From Pseudomonadales bacterium (lineage in GTDB: Bacteria; Pseudomonadota; Gammaproteobacteria; Pseudomonadales; Halieaceae), in the NCBI GenBank assembly GCA_024234855.1, contig JACKNN010000001.1, forward strand, positions 868,001 through 932,000: a stretch of 64,000 bases of DNA, written 5' to 3'. The translations under genes were made by a program, and so were the position numbers. Shown piece by piece: positions 52,161 through 61,507 of the stretch. How positions within the stretch are numbered: position 1 is the stretch's first letter; each line of letters starts with the position of its first letter. The notes under the pieces were generated by a model. The model searched no databases, was not told where the DNA came from, and saw only the letters and a list, made by a program, of their open reading frames with translations.

Positions 52161-53164
52161 CTGCCGCGGTTGACGCTGATGCGAAGCGTATTGTCGGCGC
52201 TTCGTTCGGCAACCAGATCGGTGCTGGCCAGTACAGCGTCCACCGCCCGTTCCGGGTCCAGGCCGCCTATATCGCCGTGCAGGCGGGTGGTGCGGGCGAG
52301 TGCCTCGGCCCCCTTGCTCGCAAACACCAGGGTCAGTCCACTCTCGCCCACTGACCACTGCAGGAAGTCGTGGGCAGTTTTGCCCTCTACTGTGAAGTTG
52401 GTGCCGCTCTGATAAATCCAGTTCCAGTCAGTTCCGGTGGGCGCCACCTGTTCCCGCCTGGCATTCATGTCTCGATCAATTATCAGTCGGCTGGCACTGC
52501 CCGGCCGGGCCTCAGCGCGCAACTCCTCCCTGCCGGTATTCACCAATACAATGCCGCGACGCACGGTGGCTACGGTGCGGTCCGGGTAGGCAGTCACCGT
52601 GAACTGCGTGCCGATGTCGCGAATGGAACCGTGCGCGGTGGTAATAACCAGCGGGGCGCCGGCAGCGGTCGAACCGTGGTCGCTGGCATAGAGTTCGCCG
52701 GCTTCCAGCTCAAGCCTGTCCGCATAGACCAGCAGCCGGGTGTGGCGATTGAGGCGAAGTTCGTGGGCGCCGTAACTGATAGCGACAAGGCCGTTCTCTC
52801 CGGTGTTGATGATACTGCCCGGGGGTACCCGCTGGCCCGCGAGCAGAGCCAGTTCGCCCATGTCCGGAGCGATGATACGGGATCCCCCCAGGGCCTGGCT
52901 GACGCGAATGTCCGGCGCGACATCGCCAGGGGGAGTACGAATCAGGACAAAGGTCCCGACCAGCAGGGCGAGGCTGGCGCACAGACCCATGACCCAGCGG
53001 CGCCTGCCCCGGTCGCGCCGTTTCAGCACCGGTTGCAGCTCGCGGCGAAACTGCTCTTCCCAGCGCTGCTTCATGGTGTCCGGCAGTTGCTCGCGGGGCC
53101 CGGCTGCGCGCAGAAGGCGGGCAACGTCATCATCGTCTGTTCTGGCTGGGTCTTGTTCACTCAT
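52157..53164 (-). CDS. FecR-type anti-sigma / sigma regulator
   Basis: 335 residues. The N-terminal cytoplasmic part (about 1-70) is followed by one transmembrane helix (WVMGLCASLALLVGTFVLI), the FecR periplasmic domain (ALLAGQRVPPGSIINTGENG; RDIGTQFTVTAYPDRTVATVRRG) and a C-terminal STN-like region (VEGKTAHDFLQWSVGESGL). This is the membrane relay between a receptor and an ECF sigma factor. The ATG at 53164 follows GGTG; the open frame to 53305 runs into the sigma gene. It lies 10 bp downstream of the sigma gene. Confidence 0.88.
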   Translation of the reverse strand: MSEQDPARTDDDDVARLLRAAGPREQLPDTMKQRWEEQFRRELQPVLKRRDRGRRRWVMGLCASLALLVGTFVLIRTPPGDVAPDIRVSQALGGSRIIAPDMGELALLAGQRVPPGSIINTGENGLVAISYGAHELRLNRHTRLLVYADRLELEAGELYASDHGSTAAGAPLVITTAHGSIRDIGTQFTVTAYPDRTVATVRRGIVLVNTGREELRAEARPGSASRLIIDRDMNARREQVAPTGTDWNWIYQSGTNFTVEGKTAHDFLQWSVGESGLTLVFASKGAEALARTTRLHGDIGGLDPERAVDAVLASTDLVAERSADNTLRISVNRGS

Positions 53165-53174
53165 TGGTTTCACC

Positions 53175-53792
53175 TCACATCGCGGCGTGCAACGCTTCGC
53201 CGCAGACGTCCCGAAAGGCCCTGCGGGCGCGAGCCAGCAGCGATTGCGTGGCTTCATCACTGATGCGCAGCTGATCCGCGATTTCGCTGGAATTAAAGCC
53301 CTCAATATATTTCAGCTCCAGCGCCCGGGCGTATTTTTCCGGCAATTGGTCCAGGGTGAATTGCACCAGGCTGATCAGCTGGCTGCGCCGGTTGGCAGAT
53401 TCGGGGCAGTCGCCCTGCGAAACCTCAATCGATTCCACCGCGGCCCGCAGTAATTCATCGTTGAGAAAAGGCTCCATCATATCGGCGTCACGGTTGTTCT
53501 GTCGCAGCTGCCGGGAAATCTCGTGGCGACAGATCTGCACCAGCCATGTGAGCAGGGTGGCCTCACCCCGGTAGGTCTCCAGCCGCCGCGCCGCCTGAGA
53601 CAGGGTGATCTGAACGACATCATCCACGTCTGCCTCGTTGCCCAGCCGGTGCCGGGCGTAGCGATAAAGACGCGGGAAGTACTCGTCCATAAAACTGCGC
53701 AGGGCGCGTTCATCTCCCGCCAGTATCTGGCGCGCGAGGCGACGGTCGCGGCCCAGCTGAATCGAGCCCATCGCGGGCATGGTTTCACTCAT
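53175..53792 (-). CDS. ECF RNA polymerase sigma factor
   Basis: 205 residues. Region 2 is visible in FPRLYRYARHRLGNEADVDDVVQITLSQAARR and region 4 in LPEKYARALELKYIEGFNSSEIADQLRIS, followed by a helix-turn-helix ending in LLARARRAFRDV. The start is set at the ATG 53792 (MSETMP); the frame continues upstream through a terminator, so longer forms are unlikely. With FecR and the STN receptor it forms a cell-surface signalling set. Family behaviour is transcription of the receptor gene once its ligand binds. Confidence 0.9.
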   Translation of the reverse strand: MSETMPAMGSIQLGRDRRLARQILAGDERALRSFMDEYFPRLYRYARHRLGNEADVDDVVQITLSQAARRLETYRGEATLLTWLVQICRHEISRQLRQNNRDADMMEPFLNDELLRAAVESIEVSQGDCPESANRRSQLISLVQFTLDQLPEKYARALELKYIEGFNSSEIADQLRISDEATQSLLARARRAFRDVCGEALHAAM

Positions 53793-53831
53793 AGTATGAG
53801 TATAGAGGGGGTGCAGCCGGAATATCTGTCG

Positions 53832-53858
53832 AAAAAAAGCCCGGTACTTTCCGGGCTT
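53832..53858 (-). terminator. Rho-independent terminator of the DUF4136 gene
   Basis: On the minus strand AAGCCCGG and CCGGGCTT form a perfect 8-bp stem with a 6-base loop, running straight into five further T. It is 25 bp past the DUF4136 stop and insulates the downstream sigma factor gene. Confidence 0.9.
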
Positions 53859-53883
53859 GTCTGTGCTGCGGGTGAGTTGTAAA

Positions 53884-54495
53884 TCAGGGCGGTGGAAAAG
53901 CCGCCAGCACCCTGTCAGCCGCGGCATTGAAATCTGCCTGTGTCGCTTTGCCGTCACCCTTTAACCGCGACTGGACCAGGCTGCGCCACACCGATCTTTT
54001 CAGCTTGGGGTCGATCAGGTCGACAATGAAGGTACCCTCGGTGTAGTTGCGCACCGATACCTCGGTCTGGGAGCAGCCCCAGCAGTTGTACATGCTGTAA
54101 CCGTTATAGCCGCCGTAGCGCCCGTACCCCACGCCCATGGATGGGGTCTGGTAAGTGCGCACATCGGTTTTGTCGTTGGTTATCAGGTTCCAGCTTATCA
54201 GCAGGTCGGCCTTGGCGGCGTTTTGCTGGTCCAGGATTTCGTAGCCCTTCTTGCCCAGGGCCTGCTCCAAAGCGGTGTCGACGCGCTCGCGTTGCATATC
54301 GCTGAGCGGGATCGGGTTGTTGCCGGAAACCAGGCCCGATTCGTCGTAGAAAGCGATTTTGTGGACTGCGGCGAAATCGTAGTCGGACTTGAAATCCACC
54401 TCCGGCTTGGGTGGACTGGTGCTGCATGCGGCCAGCAGGCTGATGCCTGCGAGAACGAGGAAGAAGCGCTGCAGGTTGAGCATCTGGGGTGTCAT
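53884..54495 (-). CDS. DUF4136 lipoprotein
   Basis: 203 residues. The lipobox LLAAC at about 21-25 marks a lipid-anchored envelope protein. The mature part has the DUF4136 pattern: VDFKSDYDFAAVHKIAF, a DLLISWNLI strand, a Gly/Tyr-rich loop (GYGRYGGYNGYSMYN) and TFIVDLIDPKLKRSVWRS before a C-terminal helix. Function of the family is unknown; copies are common in gammaproteobacteria. It is a single gene with its own terminator. Confidence 0.88.
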   Translation of the reverse strand: MTPQMLNLQRFFLVLAGISLLAACSTSPPKPEVDFKSDYDFAAVHKIAFYDESGLVSGNNPIPLSDMQRERVDTALEQALGKKGYEILDQQNAAKADLLISWNLITNDKTDVRTYQTPSMGVGYGRYGGYNGYSMYNCWGCSQTEVSVRNYTEGTFIVDLIDPKLKRSVWRSLVQSRLKGDGKATQADFNAAADRVLAAFPPP

Positions 54496-54693
54496 GGGGT
54501 TCTCCGTGTTGGCACCGGCGCAGCAACCGCGACCGGTGGTAGTCGTCAGCGGTAGCCTTGGCGGCTGCCGCCATCATCAGATGGTTTACATTGTACCCCG
54601 TAGTGTTAGCCGACCGCCAACGGTAACAGGACCTTGCGCGCGGCCGCGCGTTGCGGTCGATGCCCCGCCAGGATACCCCGGTAAAAACCTGGC

Positions 54694-56880
54694 TTACGCC
54701 TCCAGCGACACACGGTCTGCACTGTGCACATGGATGACATCCGGCACCAGTTTCGTCAGGCGCTGGCTGTGCTCCCAGAATTCGTCCTGGGTTTCGTGGG
54801 AGGGCACTTCCAGGGCGACAAACAACAATGCCGTGTTGCCGGTGCGCCGCGCGAGGGTCGTGAACAGATCCTCGCCGCTGAATATGTACACGCCGGCTTC
54901 AATCCGCGCCGATTCCAGCGTTTCGGTCAATTCCCTGCGCAAGTTCTCCTGGTCGCCTTTGGGTGGCAGCACCCCCAGGACACGAAAGGAGCGGCCGCGC
55001 CATTGCGGGTTCTTGGCTATGAGGTGGGCCAGCAGCACCATCAATTGGCCGTGGTTACTGCCCTGCCATAGCACGTCGATACTGCCGTCTGGAGCGGTCC
55101 CGCGCTCCAGTTCTTCATCGCAATCCACCAGCAAAATACTGCGCTCATAGGCATTGGCCAGCCGCAAGGCATGGCAGAATTCCTCCCACCGTTCGCGATT
55201 TTTGGGTAGGCCCAGTAGCACGGTATTGGGTCGCATCCCGCCTATGCCGTGGGACTGCAACAGCGATTGCAGGCCCGCTTCGAGGCTGTTTTCCAGCACC
55301 ACCACCGGGAACGCGCCCAGGCCCTCCTCATGTATGAAGCTGCGCAGGCGTTTTTCTGCCTGGCGACGGCGCTCGACCCGCCGCTCCCCGGCATCGGGAA
55401 TTATTTGTCCCAGGGTGAGAATGCCGTGCCCTGCGGCAAGCCAGTAGGCGTATTCGGCCAGGTGGTAGCGGCTCCAGGCGCCGCCCGACAGGGCCAGTAT
55501 CGCGGGCCGCCAGTTTTTCGGGTGATAGTATTGCACTTCCAGCTTGAGCAGGGCTTTGCGGGCCCGTTCGAACGCCACCCCACTGCCCACGTCACCCCAC
55601 CTGGCGATGATCTCGGCGCGGCTTATCAGCCGGAACAGCAGCCCCATCAAGGAGGCCGACAGCACTGCCCACAGGGGGTTGATCAGCAGCATAACCACGG
55701 CACAGCCTATTGCGCCGGCCAGAGACAGCGACCAGTGACTGAAGCGGAAACGCGGGCGATAACTGGGGTTGCGGGTAATACCTTCATAAAAACAGGCCAG
55801 GTTCAGGGTGCCGTAGGTAATCATGAAGAACATGGTGATGATCGGGGCGATGGCGTTGAGGTCGCCCAGCATTATGCCCCCCTCGGCGATGAAAAAGGTC
55901 AGGATCGTGGCGCGCCTCGGTTCGCCGCCAGCGCCGCTGCCCTTGGCAAATGGCCGCATGTGGCGGGATATATTGTCCCTGGCAAAGGCCTGCAAAATGC
56001 GCGGTGCGCCCATCATGCTGCCCAGAGCCGAGGACAGGGTGGCGGCGAAAACCCCCACCGTTATCAGTACTGGTACCGACGCCATATCCTTGACGATCAT
56101 TGGCTGGTTCAGCAACTCCTCCCGCGGCGCGCCCGCCGCCAGCAGCACGGCCATCACCAGGTAGATTACAGCCGTGACGGCGATGGCCGCGAGGGTGCCC
56201 GCGGGGATGGAGCGCGCCGGGTCCTTCAGGTCGCCCGACATATTGGCCCCGGCCATGATCCCCGTTACGGCAGGGAAGAACAGGGCAAACATGATGAGTG
56301 GCGATGCGCCGCCTGCGGGCGCAGGCATCGTATTCAGTCGCAGGGTATCCAGTGAAAAGGCCGACAGGGCCCCAGCAAGAAAAGCGAGCAATGAAAGACC
56401 GAGTGCACCCAAGATGAAATACTGCACCTTCACGGTCCACGCGGCGCCTATATAGACGCAGATGAACGTTACCAGGTTCACCAGAGAGGCAATTTCGCGG
56501 GTGGAGAGACCGGTGTGGCCGAAGGTGGCGACAAAGGCTTCGGTAAAACCGATGATGTACATGGATACCGAAATGGCCTGCGCCAGGAAAAACACGCTGC
56601 CGATAACACCGCCGAACTCCGGGCCCAGGCTGCGGCTGATCAGGAAGTAGGCGCCACCGCCCTTTACCCGGGTGTTGGTGGCGATCGCAGATAGGGACAG
56701 TGCGGTCAACAGTGTTATGACGTTGGAGGCCAGCACAATTGCCAGGGTCGCCCAGAGACCGGAATTCCCGACGATCTGGCCGAAGCGCAGAAACATGATG
56801 ACGCCCAGGATGGTCAGCACACAGGGGGTGAAGACACCTCCAAAAGTGCCAAACTTGCTAGCCTCGACGTTATCGGCCAC
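54694..56880 (-). CDS. SLC12-like (cation-chloride cotransporter family) permease
   Basis: 728 residues. The N-terminal 430 residues form an APC-type transporter of about 12 helices with FGGVFTPCVLTILGVIMFLR and VTGIMAGANMSGDLKDP, both diagnostic of the SLC12/NKCC-like group. The C-terminal 290 residues are a cytoplasmic SLC12-type domain resembling a Rossmann-like fold (RPAILALSGG; NTVLLGLPKN; GVYIFSGED). The start is GTG 56880 with AGGAG 6 bp upstream, rather than the TTG at 56922. Bacterial members are little studied; ion or amino-acid symport is possible. Confidence 0.85.
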   Translation of the reverse strand: MADNVEASKFGTFGGVFTPCVLTILGVIMFLRFGQIVGNSGLWATLAIVLASNVITLLTALSLSAIATNTRVKGGGAYFLISRSLGPEFGGVIGSVFFLAQAISVSMYIIGFTEAFVATFGHTGLSTREIASLVNLVTFICVYIGAAWTVKVQYFILGALGLSLLAFLAGALSAFSLDTLRLNTMPAPAGGASPLIMFALFFPAVTGIMAGANMSGDLKDPARSIPAGTLAAIAVTAVIYLVMAVLLAAGAPREELLNQPMIVKDMASVPVLITVGVFAATLSSALGSMMGAPRILQAFARDNISRHMRPFAKGSGAGGEPRRATILTFFIAEGGIMLGDLNAIAPIITMFFMITYGTLNLACFYEGITRNPSYRPRFRFSHWSLSLAGAIGCAVVMLLINPLWAVLSASLMGLLFRLISRAEIIARWGDVGSGVAFERARKALLKLEVQYYHPKNWRPAILALSGGAWSRYHLAEYAYWLAAGHGILTLGQIIPDAGERRVERRRQAEKRLRSFIHEEGLGAFPVVVLENSLEAGLQSLLQSHGIGGMRPNTVLLGLPKNRERWEEFCHALRLANAYERSILLVDCDEELERGTAPDGSIDVLWQGSNHGQLMVLLAHLIAKNPQWRGRSFRVLGVLPPKGDQENLRRELTETLESARIEAGVYIFSGEDLFTTLARRTGNTALLFVALEVPSHETQDEFWEHSQRLTKLVPDVIHVHSADRVSLEA

Positions 56881-56931
56881 GGGGGTCTCCTGATTAGAGC
56901 GGCGATGCAGTTTAGGTGGCAAATGTGCGCT

Positions 56932-58056
56932 TTACAATGCGCCTGCCGGGCGCCGCGGGGCCCCGCTATCGTCCGGCGCCCCCTTGTTGGGGGGGCAGGG
57001 TTGCTGGATGGATTGCAGCGATTCCACGTGGCGACGCGGCGCCAGTGCCAGCTCAGACAAGCGGGCGTCGCGCTGCCCGGCCCATACCACATAGGCGGGC
57101 GGCAGCGCGTCGCCCAGCAGTTGTTCCAGCGCCTCGATGGGCAGCAGTAGTTCGTGGTAGCGCCGGTTCAGTGCGGCGGCCCGGGGCTGGATGTCCCCGA
57201 TAAAGAATTTGCGAATGACATTCGCGAGGATGTCCGCCGCGACGGGGCGGATACTGGCGGAGCACAGCGGACCGCGTGCCATTCGCTGTGCCAGCATCCG
57301 GTTTGCAGCGGCCAGCGCCGCAGACTGTGCCGCCAGCGCCTGCAACAGGGCGCCGCCATCACCCGTGGCCGCCTCGCCCAGCAGTAATTCGAACTCCAGG
57401 TTGTCCGCGCTGAAATCCCCCGCCAGCCAGCGCCTGGCATGATGGTTGATCATCTCCAGGCTGGCGATGACGGCGCTGCCGGTATTGGCGGGGTAGTCAG
57501 CGGCGGGGAAGGCCGGCTGCTGCCAGAATTCCCGGTACTCGCTGCTGCCGAGGGTGGCGTTATAAATCGCGGCGGGCAATTGCCGACGCTTTTGCAGCCA
57601 GGCCTGTTCCAGGGTGTTGGCCAGGGCGGTCTCGCCGCGCCCGCGCTGGTATGCGATGCACGCCGGCGCGAGCTGCAGGTACTCCAATTCCAGCAGCAAG
57701 CGCTGGGAGTCCCGGGCCATTCGCCCCAGGCTACTGTTGCGCTTGCCGATGGTAATCTGTACCTCGCACCCGCTGAGGGCGAGAAAATCCAGAGTATCCA
57801 GGCTGCCGGCCGCTAGCGCCCGGTGCAGTTCCCTGGGCGGGGGCATCCCGGCCACGGCCGGGCCGGCGATATCCGGCGACGCCACCGCCAGGGTGCGAGA
57901 GAGTCTCGCCAGGTAGCGCTCAAATGCCGCGTCCGGCGAATCCGCGGTGCAGGCGGCCAGGGCGATTGCCACCAGGCCCGCAAGCAGCATCCGGCCGCGT
58001 GCGGGGGCGGGTGTGCCGGGCTTGCGAGTGCGGCGGCGCATGCTGTGTGGTGGCAT
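56932..58056 (-). CDS. DUF3080 family lipoprotein
   Basis: 374 residues with an Arg-rich N-terminus, a hydrophobic segment and lipobox IALAAC at about residue 35. The mature part begins with AAFERYLARLSRTL, the DUF3080 hallmark, and is mostly helical, with the conserved DFLALSGCEVQITIGKRNSSL block. Function unknown, envelope-located. It is 51 bp upstream of the SLC12-like gene on the same strand and may be co-transcribed with it. Confidence 0.82.
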   Translation of the reverse strand: MPPHSMRRRTRKPGTPAPARGRMLLAGLVAIALAACTADSPDAAFERYLARLSRTLAVASPDIAGPAVAGMPPPRELHRALAAGSLDTLDFLALSGCEVQITIGKRNSSLGRMARDSQRLLLELEYLQLAPACIAYQRGRGETALANTLEQAWLQKRRQLPAAIYNATLGSSEYREFWQQPAFPAADYPANTGSAVIASLEMINHHARRWLAGDFSADNLEFELLLGEAATGDGGALLQALAAQSAALAAANRMLAQRMARGPLCSASIRPVAADILANVIRKFFIGDIQPRAAALNRRYHELLLPIEALEQLLGDALPPAYVVWAGQRDARLSELALAPRRHVESLQSIQQPCPPNKGAPDDSGAPRRPAGAL

Positions 58057-58282
58057 GGTCTATTTATAACGCAAGTGGCGGACGCTTACGCCATCATTGC
58101 ACGGCGTGTTTCACACGATAATGGTCGCAAGCGGTACCTTGCACCGCTGCCGCGGAAAGTCACCGCTGTACTGCGGTCCGGACATGTGCGGCGGTACCCG
58201 TCACTATTTCATGACATGGGTCCATGCAAACCCCCGCTGATATTGTTTACACTCTGTCGGGTCGCCCAACGGAGTTGTCACC

Positions 58283-59032
58283 ATGTGGAAAAAAACGGCG
58301 CTTTGCCTGCTCGGTCTTTGCGCGAACGTGGCACTGGCGCAGGAGATGTCCGCTACCGACATCATCCGCAAGGCCATGGATCACTATCGCGGCCTCACCT
58401 CCTACTCGGAGATGACCATGACCATCCATCGCCCCGACTGGGAGCGGTCCATGACCATGCAGGCCTGGACCGAGGGGGAGAAGCGCACGCTGGTGCGGGT
58501 GGTGGAGCCGAAAAAGGATGCCGGTAACGGCACCCTGTCGGTGGACGGCAATATGTGGACGTATACCCCGAAGATCAACCGGGTGATCAAGATTCCCTCA
58601 TCCATGATGAGCCAGAGCTGGATGGGCAGCGATTTTTCCAACAAGGATGTCAGCAAGGACACCAATATCATCGACCAGTACGACCACTCGCTGCTGGAGC
58701 AGTACGAGCAGGACGGCCACCAGGTTTATGTCATCCAGTCGATTCCCCACGAGGAGGCGGCGGTGGTCTGGGGCAAGGAGATTCTCTGGATTCGCGACGA
58801 CTGGGTGCTGCTGGAGCAGCAGTTCTGGGATCAGGACGGCGCCCTGGTTAAAACCCTCAAGGCGCTTGAAATCGCCCCCATGGGCGGTCGTAACGTGGCC
58901 ACACTCATGCGCATGGGCAACCAGGATAAACCTGAGGAATGGACGCAGCTGCAAACCTCGGCAGTCGAGTTCGACCTGGCATTGCCCGCCAACCAGTTCA
59001 CCTTGTCCAACCTGAGAAATCCGCGGGAGTGA
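58283..59032 (+). CDS. LolA-like outer-membrane lipoprotein-sorting protein
   Basis: 249 residues. The signal peptide is cleaved near ALAQ-E at residue 20. The rest is a half-barrel of the LolA/LolB superfamily (the separate family annotated as outer-membrane lipoprotein-sorting protein): SYSEMTMTIHRPDWERS, RTLVRVVEPKKDAGNGTL, MWTYTPKINRVIKIPSSMM and GSDFSNKDV. It is a periplasmic carrier candidate for a lipid or lipoprotein. It leads a five-gene operon with an ABC transporter and a barrel; its stop overlaps the first permease start (GTGA). Confidence 0.85.
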   Translation: MWKKTALCLLGLCANVALAQEMSATDIIRKAMDHYRGLTSYSEMTMTIHRPDWERSMTMQAWTEGEKRTLVRVVEPKKDAGNGTLSVDGNMWTYTPKINRVIKIPSSMMSQSWMGSDFSNKDVSKDTNIIDQYDHSLLEQYEQDGHQVYVIQSIPHEEAAVVWGKEILWIRDDWVLLEQQFWDQDGALVKTLKALEIAPMGGRNVATLMRMGNQDKPEEWTQLQTSAVEFDLALPANQFTLSNLRNPRE

Positions 59033-60261
59033 ATGTCACCTGGATACTCGCCTGGCGCAATCTCTGGCGCCACCGGCGACGCACCTGGCTCACCGTCGGC
59101 GCCATGGTGTTCTCCAATATCCTGCTGGTATTCCTGGTCTCGCTGCAGCTGGGCTCCTACCAGATGATGATCGACGGCAGCCTGGCGGCGTTTCCCGGCC
59201 ATATCCAGATTCAGCATAGGGGATACCTGCAGGACCAGCATATCTACCAGAGTGTGCCGGCGGCGGTCGAACTGGCGGCCCGGGTGCGGGCGATGCCGGG
59301 TACCGAGGCCGTGGCGGCCCGGGCCGAGGCGTTCGCGCTGGCCTCCAGTGCGGAGCGCTCCTTCGGTATCCTGCTCACTGGAGTGCAGCCCGGCTTTGAG
59401 CCGGCGGTATCGACCTTTCCGGGCAAGGTGCGCATGGGTCGCTACCTGGAGGAAGGCGATTCCGAGGCCATCGTCATCGGTTCGGTGCTGGCCCGCAATC
59501 TCAAGGTGGGCATAGGGGATGAACTCACGTTTATCGGCAGCGGCCGGGACGGCTCCTTCGCCGCCGGTGTAGCCACCGTGGTGGGCATCTTCGACACCGG
59601 CCTGGAAGACGTGGACCGCAGCATGGCGCAGGTGCCGCTGGCCTGGTTCCAGCAATTGTTCGCCATGGGGGAGGCGGGGCACAGCGTGGTGATCCGGGTA
59701 CCTGGCCTGGAACAGGTGCAGGCAACCGCGGGCGCGCTGCGTGCGCTGCCCGGGGTGGCGCAGGGTGAGCTGGTGGTGCTGGACTGGAATGCACTGGTAC
59801 CCGGGTTGCGCCAGGCCATCACGTCCGACATGACCAGCGCCTGGTTTACCTATAGCGTTCTGGTGGTACTGGTGGCGTTCAGTGTGCTCAATACCCAACT
59901 GATGTCGGTGCTGGAGCGCACCCGGGAGTTCGGCGTGATGCTGGCGCTGGGCATGAGTCCGGGGCGGCTGGCCCGTCTGGTCGGCATGGAAACCCTGCTG
60001 CTGGCTGCCCTGGGCCTGGGCCTGGGGGTGGCGGGCGGGGGCCTGCTGAGCGGCTATCTGAATCATGCCGGTTTTGTCTACCCCGGGGTGGAGGAGATGA
60101 TGGAGCGCTTCATGCTGGGCGGGCGCATCTACCCCGAGGTCAGCCTGGTATCACTGCTGGTCGGGCCGCTGGCGGTATTCATCGGCGCGCTGCTGGCGGC
60201 GCTGTACCCGGCGCTGCGCCTGTTTCGCTTGCAGCCGGTGGCGGCGATGCGGGCGGTGTGA
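59029..60261 (+). CDS. ABC transporter permease, FtsX/LolC-E type (1)
   Basis: 410 residues from a GTG that overlaps the previous stop. The layout is helix 1 (TWLTVGAMVFSNILLVFLVS), a large periplasmic MacB-like core (about 45-270), then three helices with TREFGVMLALGMSPGRL in the first loop and a final LFRLQPVAAMRAV. This is the FtsX/MacB/LolCE class, which moves substrates between membrane and periplasm rather than through the membrane. The open frame from 58939 is not used. Confidence 0.9.
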   Translation: MNVTWILAWRNLWRHRRRTWLTVGAMVFSNILLVFLVSLQLGSYQMMIDGSLAAFPGHIQIQHRGYLQDQHIYQSVPAAVELAARVRAMPGTEAVAARAEAFALASSAERSFGILLTGVQPGFEPAVSTFPGKVRMGRYLEEGDSEAIVIGSVLARNLKVGIGDELTFIGSGRDGSFAAGVATVVGIFDTGLEDVDRSMAQVPLAWFQQLFAMGEAGHSVVIRVPGLEQVQATAGALRALPGVAQGELVVLDWNALVPGLRQAITSDMTSAWFTYSVLVVLVAFSVLNTQLMSVLERTREFGVMLALGMSPGRLARLVGMETLLLAALGLGLGVAGGGLLSGYLNHAGFVYPGVEEMMERFMLGGRIYPEVSLVSLLVGPLAVFIGALLAALYPALRLFRLQPVAAMRAV

Positions 60262-61493
60262 TGCGTTATCCCTTCGCGACCATATCGACCCTGGCCTGGC
60301 GCAACCTGTGGCGCAACTCACGCCGCACCCTGATCATGCTGGCGGCGATCGCTGTTGGCGTGTGGGCGATGATTTTTATGGCAGCGCTGATGCGCGGCAT
60401 GACCGACCAGATGGTGCGCAACGGCCTGCAGACCCTGCCCGGTGAGGTCCAGGTACACCAGCGCGACTACCGCGCCGACCCCAGCGTGGTGAACAGCATG
60501 GCGCCGCCGTCGCGCGGGCTGCTGGCGGCGCTGCTTGAACCTCCGGTGACGGCCTGGGCCGGGCGCGTGCGGGTGCCAGCGGTGATCAGCAGCGAGCGCG
60601 GCAGTCGCAGCGTCACCCTGTTGGGGGTGGATCCGGCAGCGGAGCTGATCCTGGGTTCGCTGCCGGAAAAAATTGTCGCCGGGCGCGCGCTGGATGCGCC
60701 GGCCGACAGGGGCGTCGTGATCGGCGCGAGCCTCGCAAGGCGGCTGGAGACCGGCCTTGGCAAGCGGGTCGTCCTTATGTCGCAGGATACCGATAACAAC
60801 GTGGTTGACCGCGGCGTCAGGGTGGTGGGGATCTATCATGCCCGCCTGCAGGGCAATGAGGACCGCTTCGTGTACGCGGGCCGCGCCGCGGTGCAGGGCT
60901 TGCTGGGCATTGGCGATGCGATCTCGGAGATCGCGATAACCGGCGACGACTACCGCCGGGTGCAGCACTGGTACCCGCGCATTGCCCGGGCCGCCGGCGA
61001 TGAGTTTGAAACACTGCCCTGGACCGAACTGGACCCCTTCCTGGGCAGTATGCTGGCGGTGCAGGACGGCTTTACCCTGGTGTTTATGGTGGTGGTGTTT
61101 CTGGCGCTGTCCTTCGGCCTGGTGAATACGCTGGTGATGGCCGTGTTTGAGCGGGTGCGGGAGATAGGCCTGATGCAGGCCCTGGGTATGCGTCCGGGCC
61201 TCATCCTGGGCCAGATCATGCTGGAGAGTTTTTACCTGCTGGGCCTGGGCCTGCTGGTGGGCAATGTGCTGGCGGTGGCGACGCTCAAGCCGCTGGCAAC
61301 CGGTATTGATATATCCGCCGTGGCCCAGGGCATGGAGATGATGGGTATGGGGGCGATCCTCTACCCGGCACTGCACATACAGGACATGCTGATGTCCACT
61401 GCGGTGGTTATTGTCCTGGGACTGCTGGCCAGCCTCGCGCCGGCATGGCGGGCGTCCCGGCTCGACCCGGTGGCCGCGTTGACCAGGGATTGA
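60261..61493 (+). CDS. ABC transporter permease, FtsX/LolC-E type (2)
   Basis: 410 residues, same layout as its neighbour: WRNLWRNSRRTLIMLAAIAVGV at the start, a periplasmic core, then VREIGLMQALGMRPGLI and a final ASRLDPVAALTRD. Its ATG overlaps the upstream stop (TGATG); a GTG at 60258 is an alternative. The two permeases presumably form a heterodimer, as LolC and LolE do. Confidence 0.9.
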   Translation: MRYPFATISTLAWRNLWRNSRRTLIMLAAIAVGVWAMIFMAALMRGMTDQMVRNGLQTLPGEVQVHQRDYRADPSVVNSMAPPSRGLLAALLEPPVTAWAGRVRVPAVISSERGSRSVTLLGVDPAAELILGSLPEKIVAGRALDAPADRGVVIGASLARRLETGLGKRVVLMSQDTDNNVVDRGVRVVGIYHARLQGNEDRFVYAGRAAVQGLLGIGDAISEIAITGDDYRRVQHWYPRIARAAGDEFETLPWTELDPFLGSMLAVQDGFTLVFMVVVFLALSFGLVNTLVMAVFERVREIGLMQALGMRPGLILGQIMLESFYLLGLGLLVGNVLAVATLKPLATGIDISAVAQGMEMMGMGAILYPALHIQDMLMSTAVVIVLGLLASLAPAWRASRLDPVAALTRD

Positions 61494-61507
61494 CAGGGAG
61501 TCAGGGG

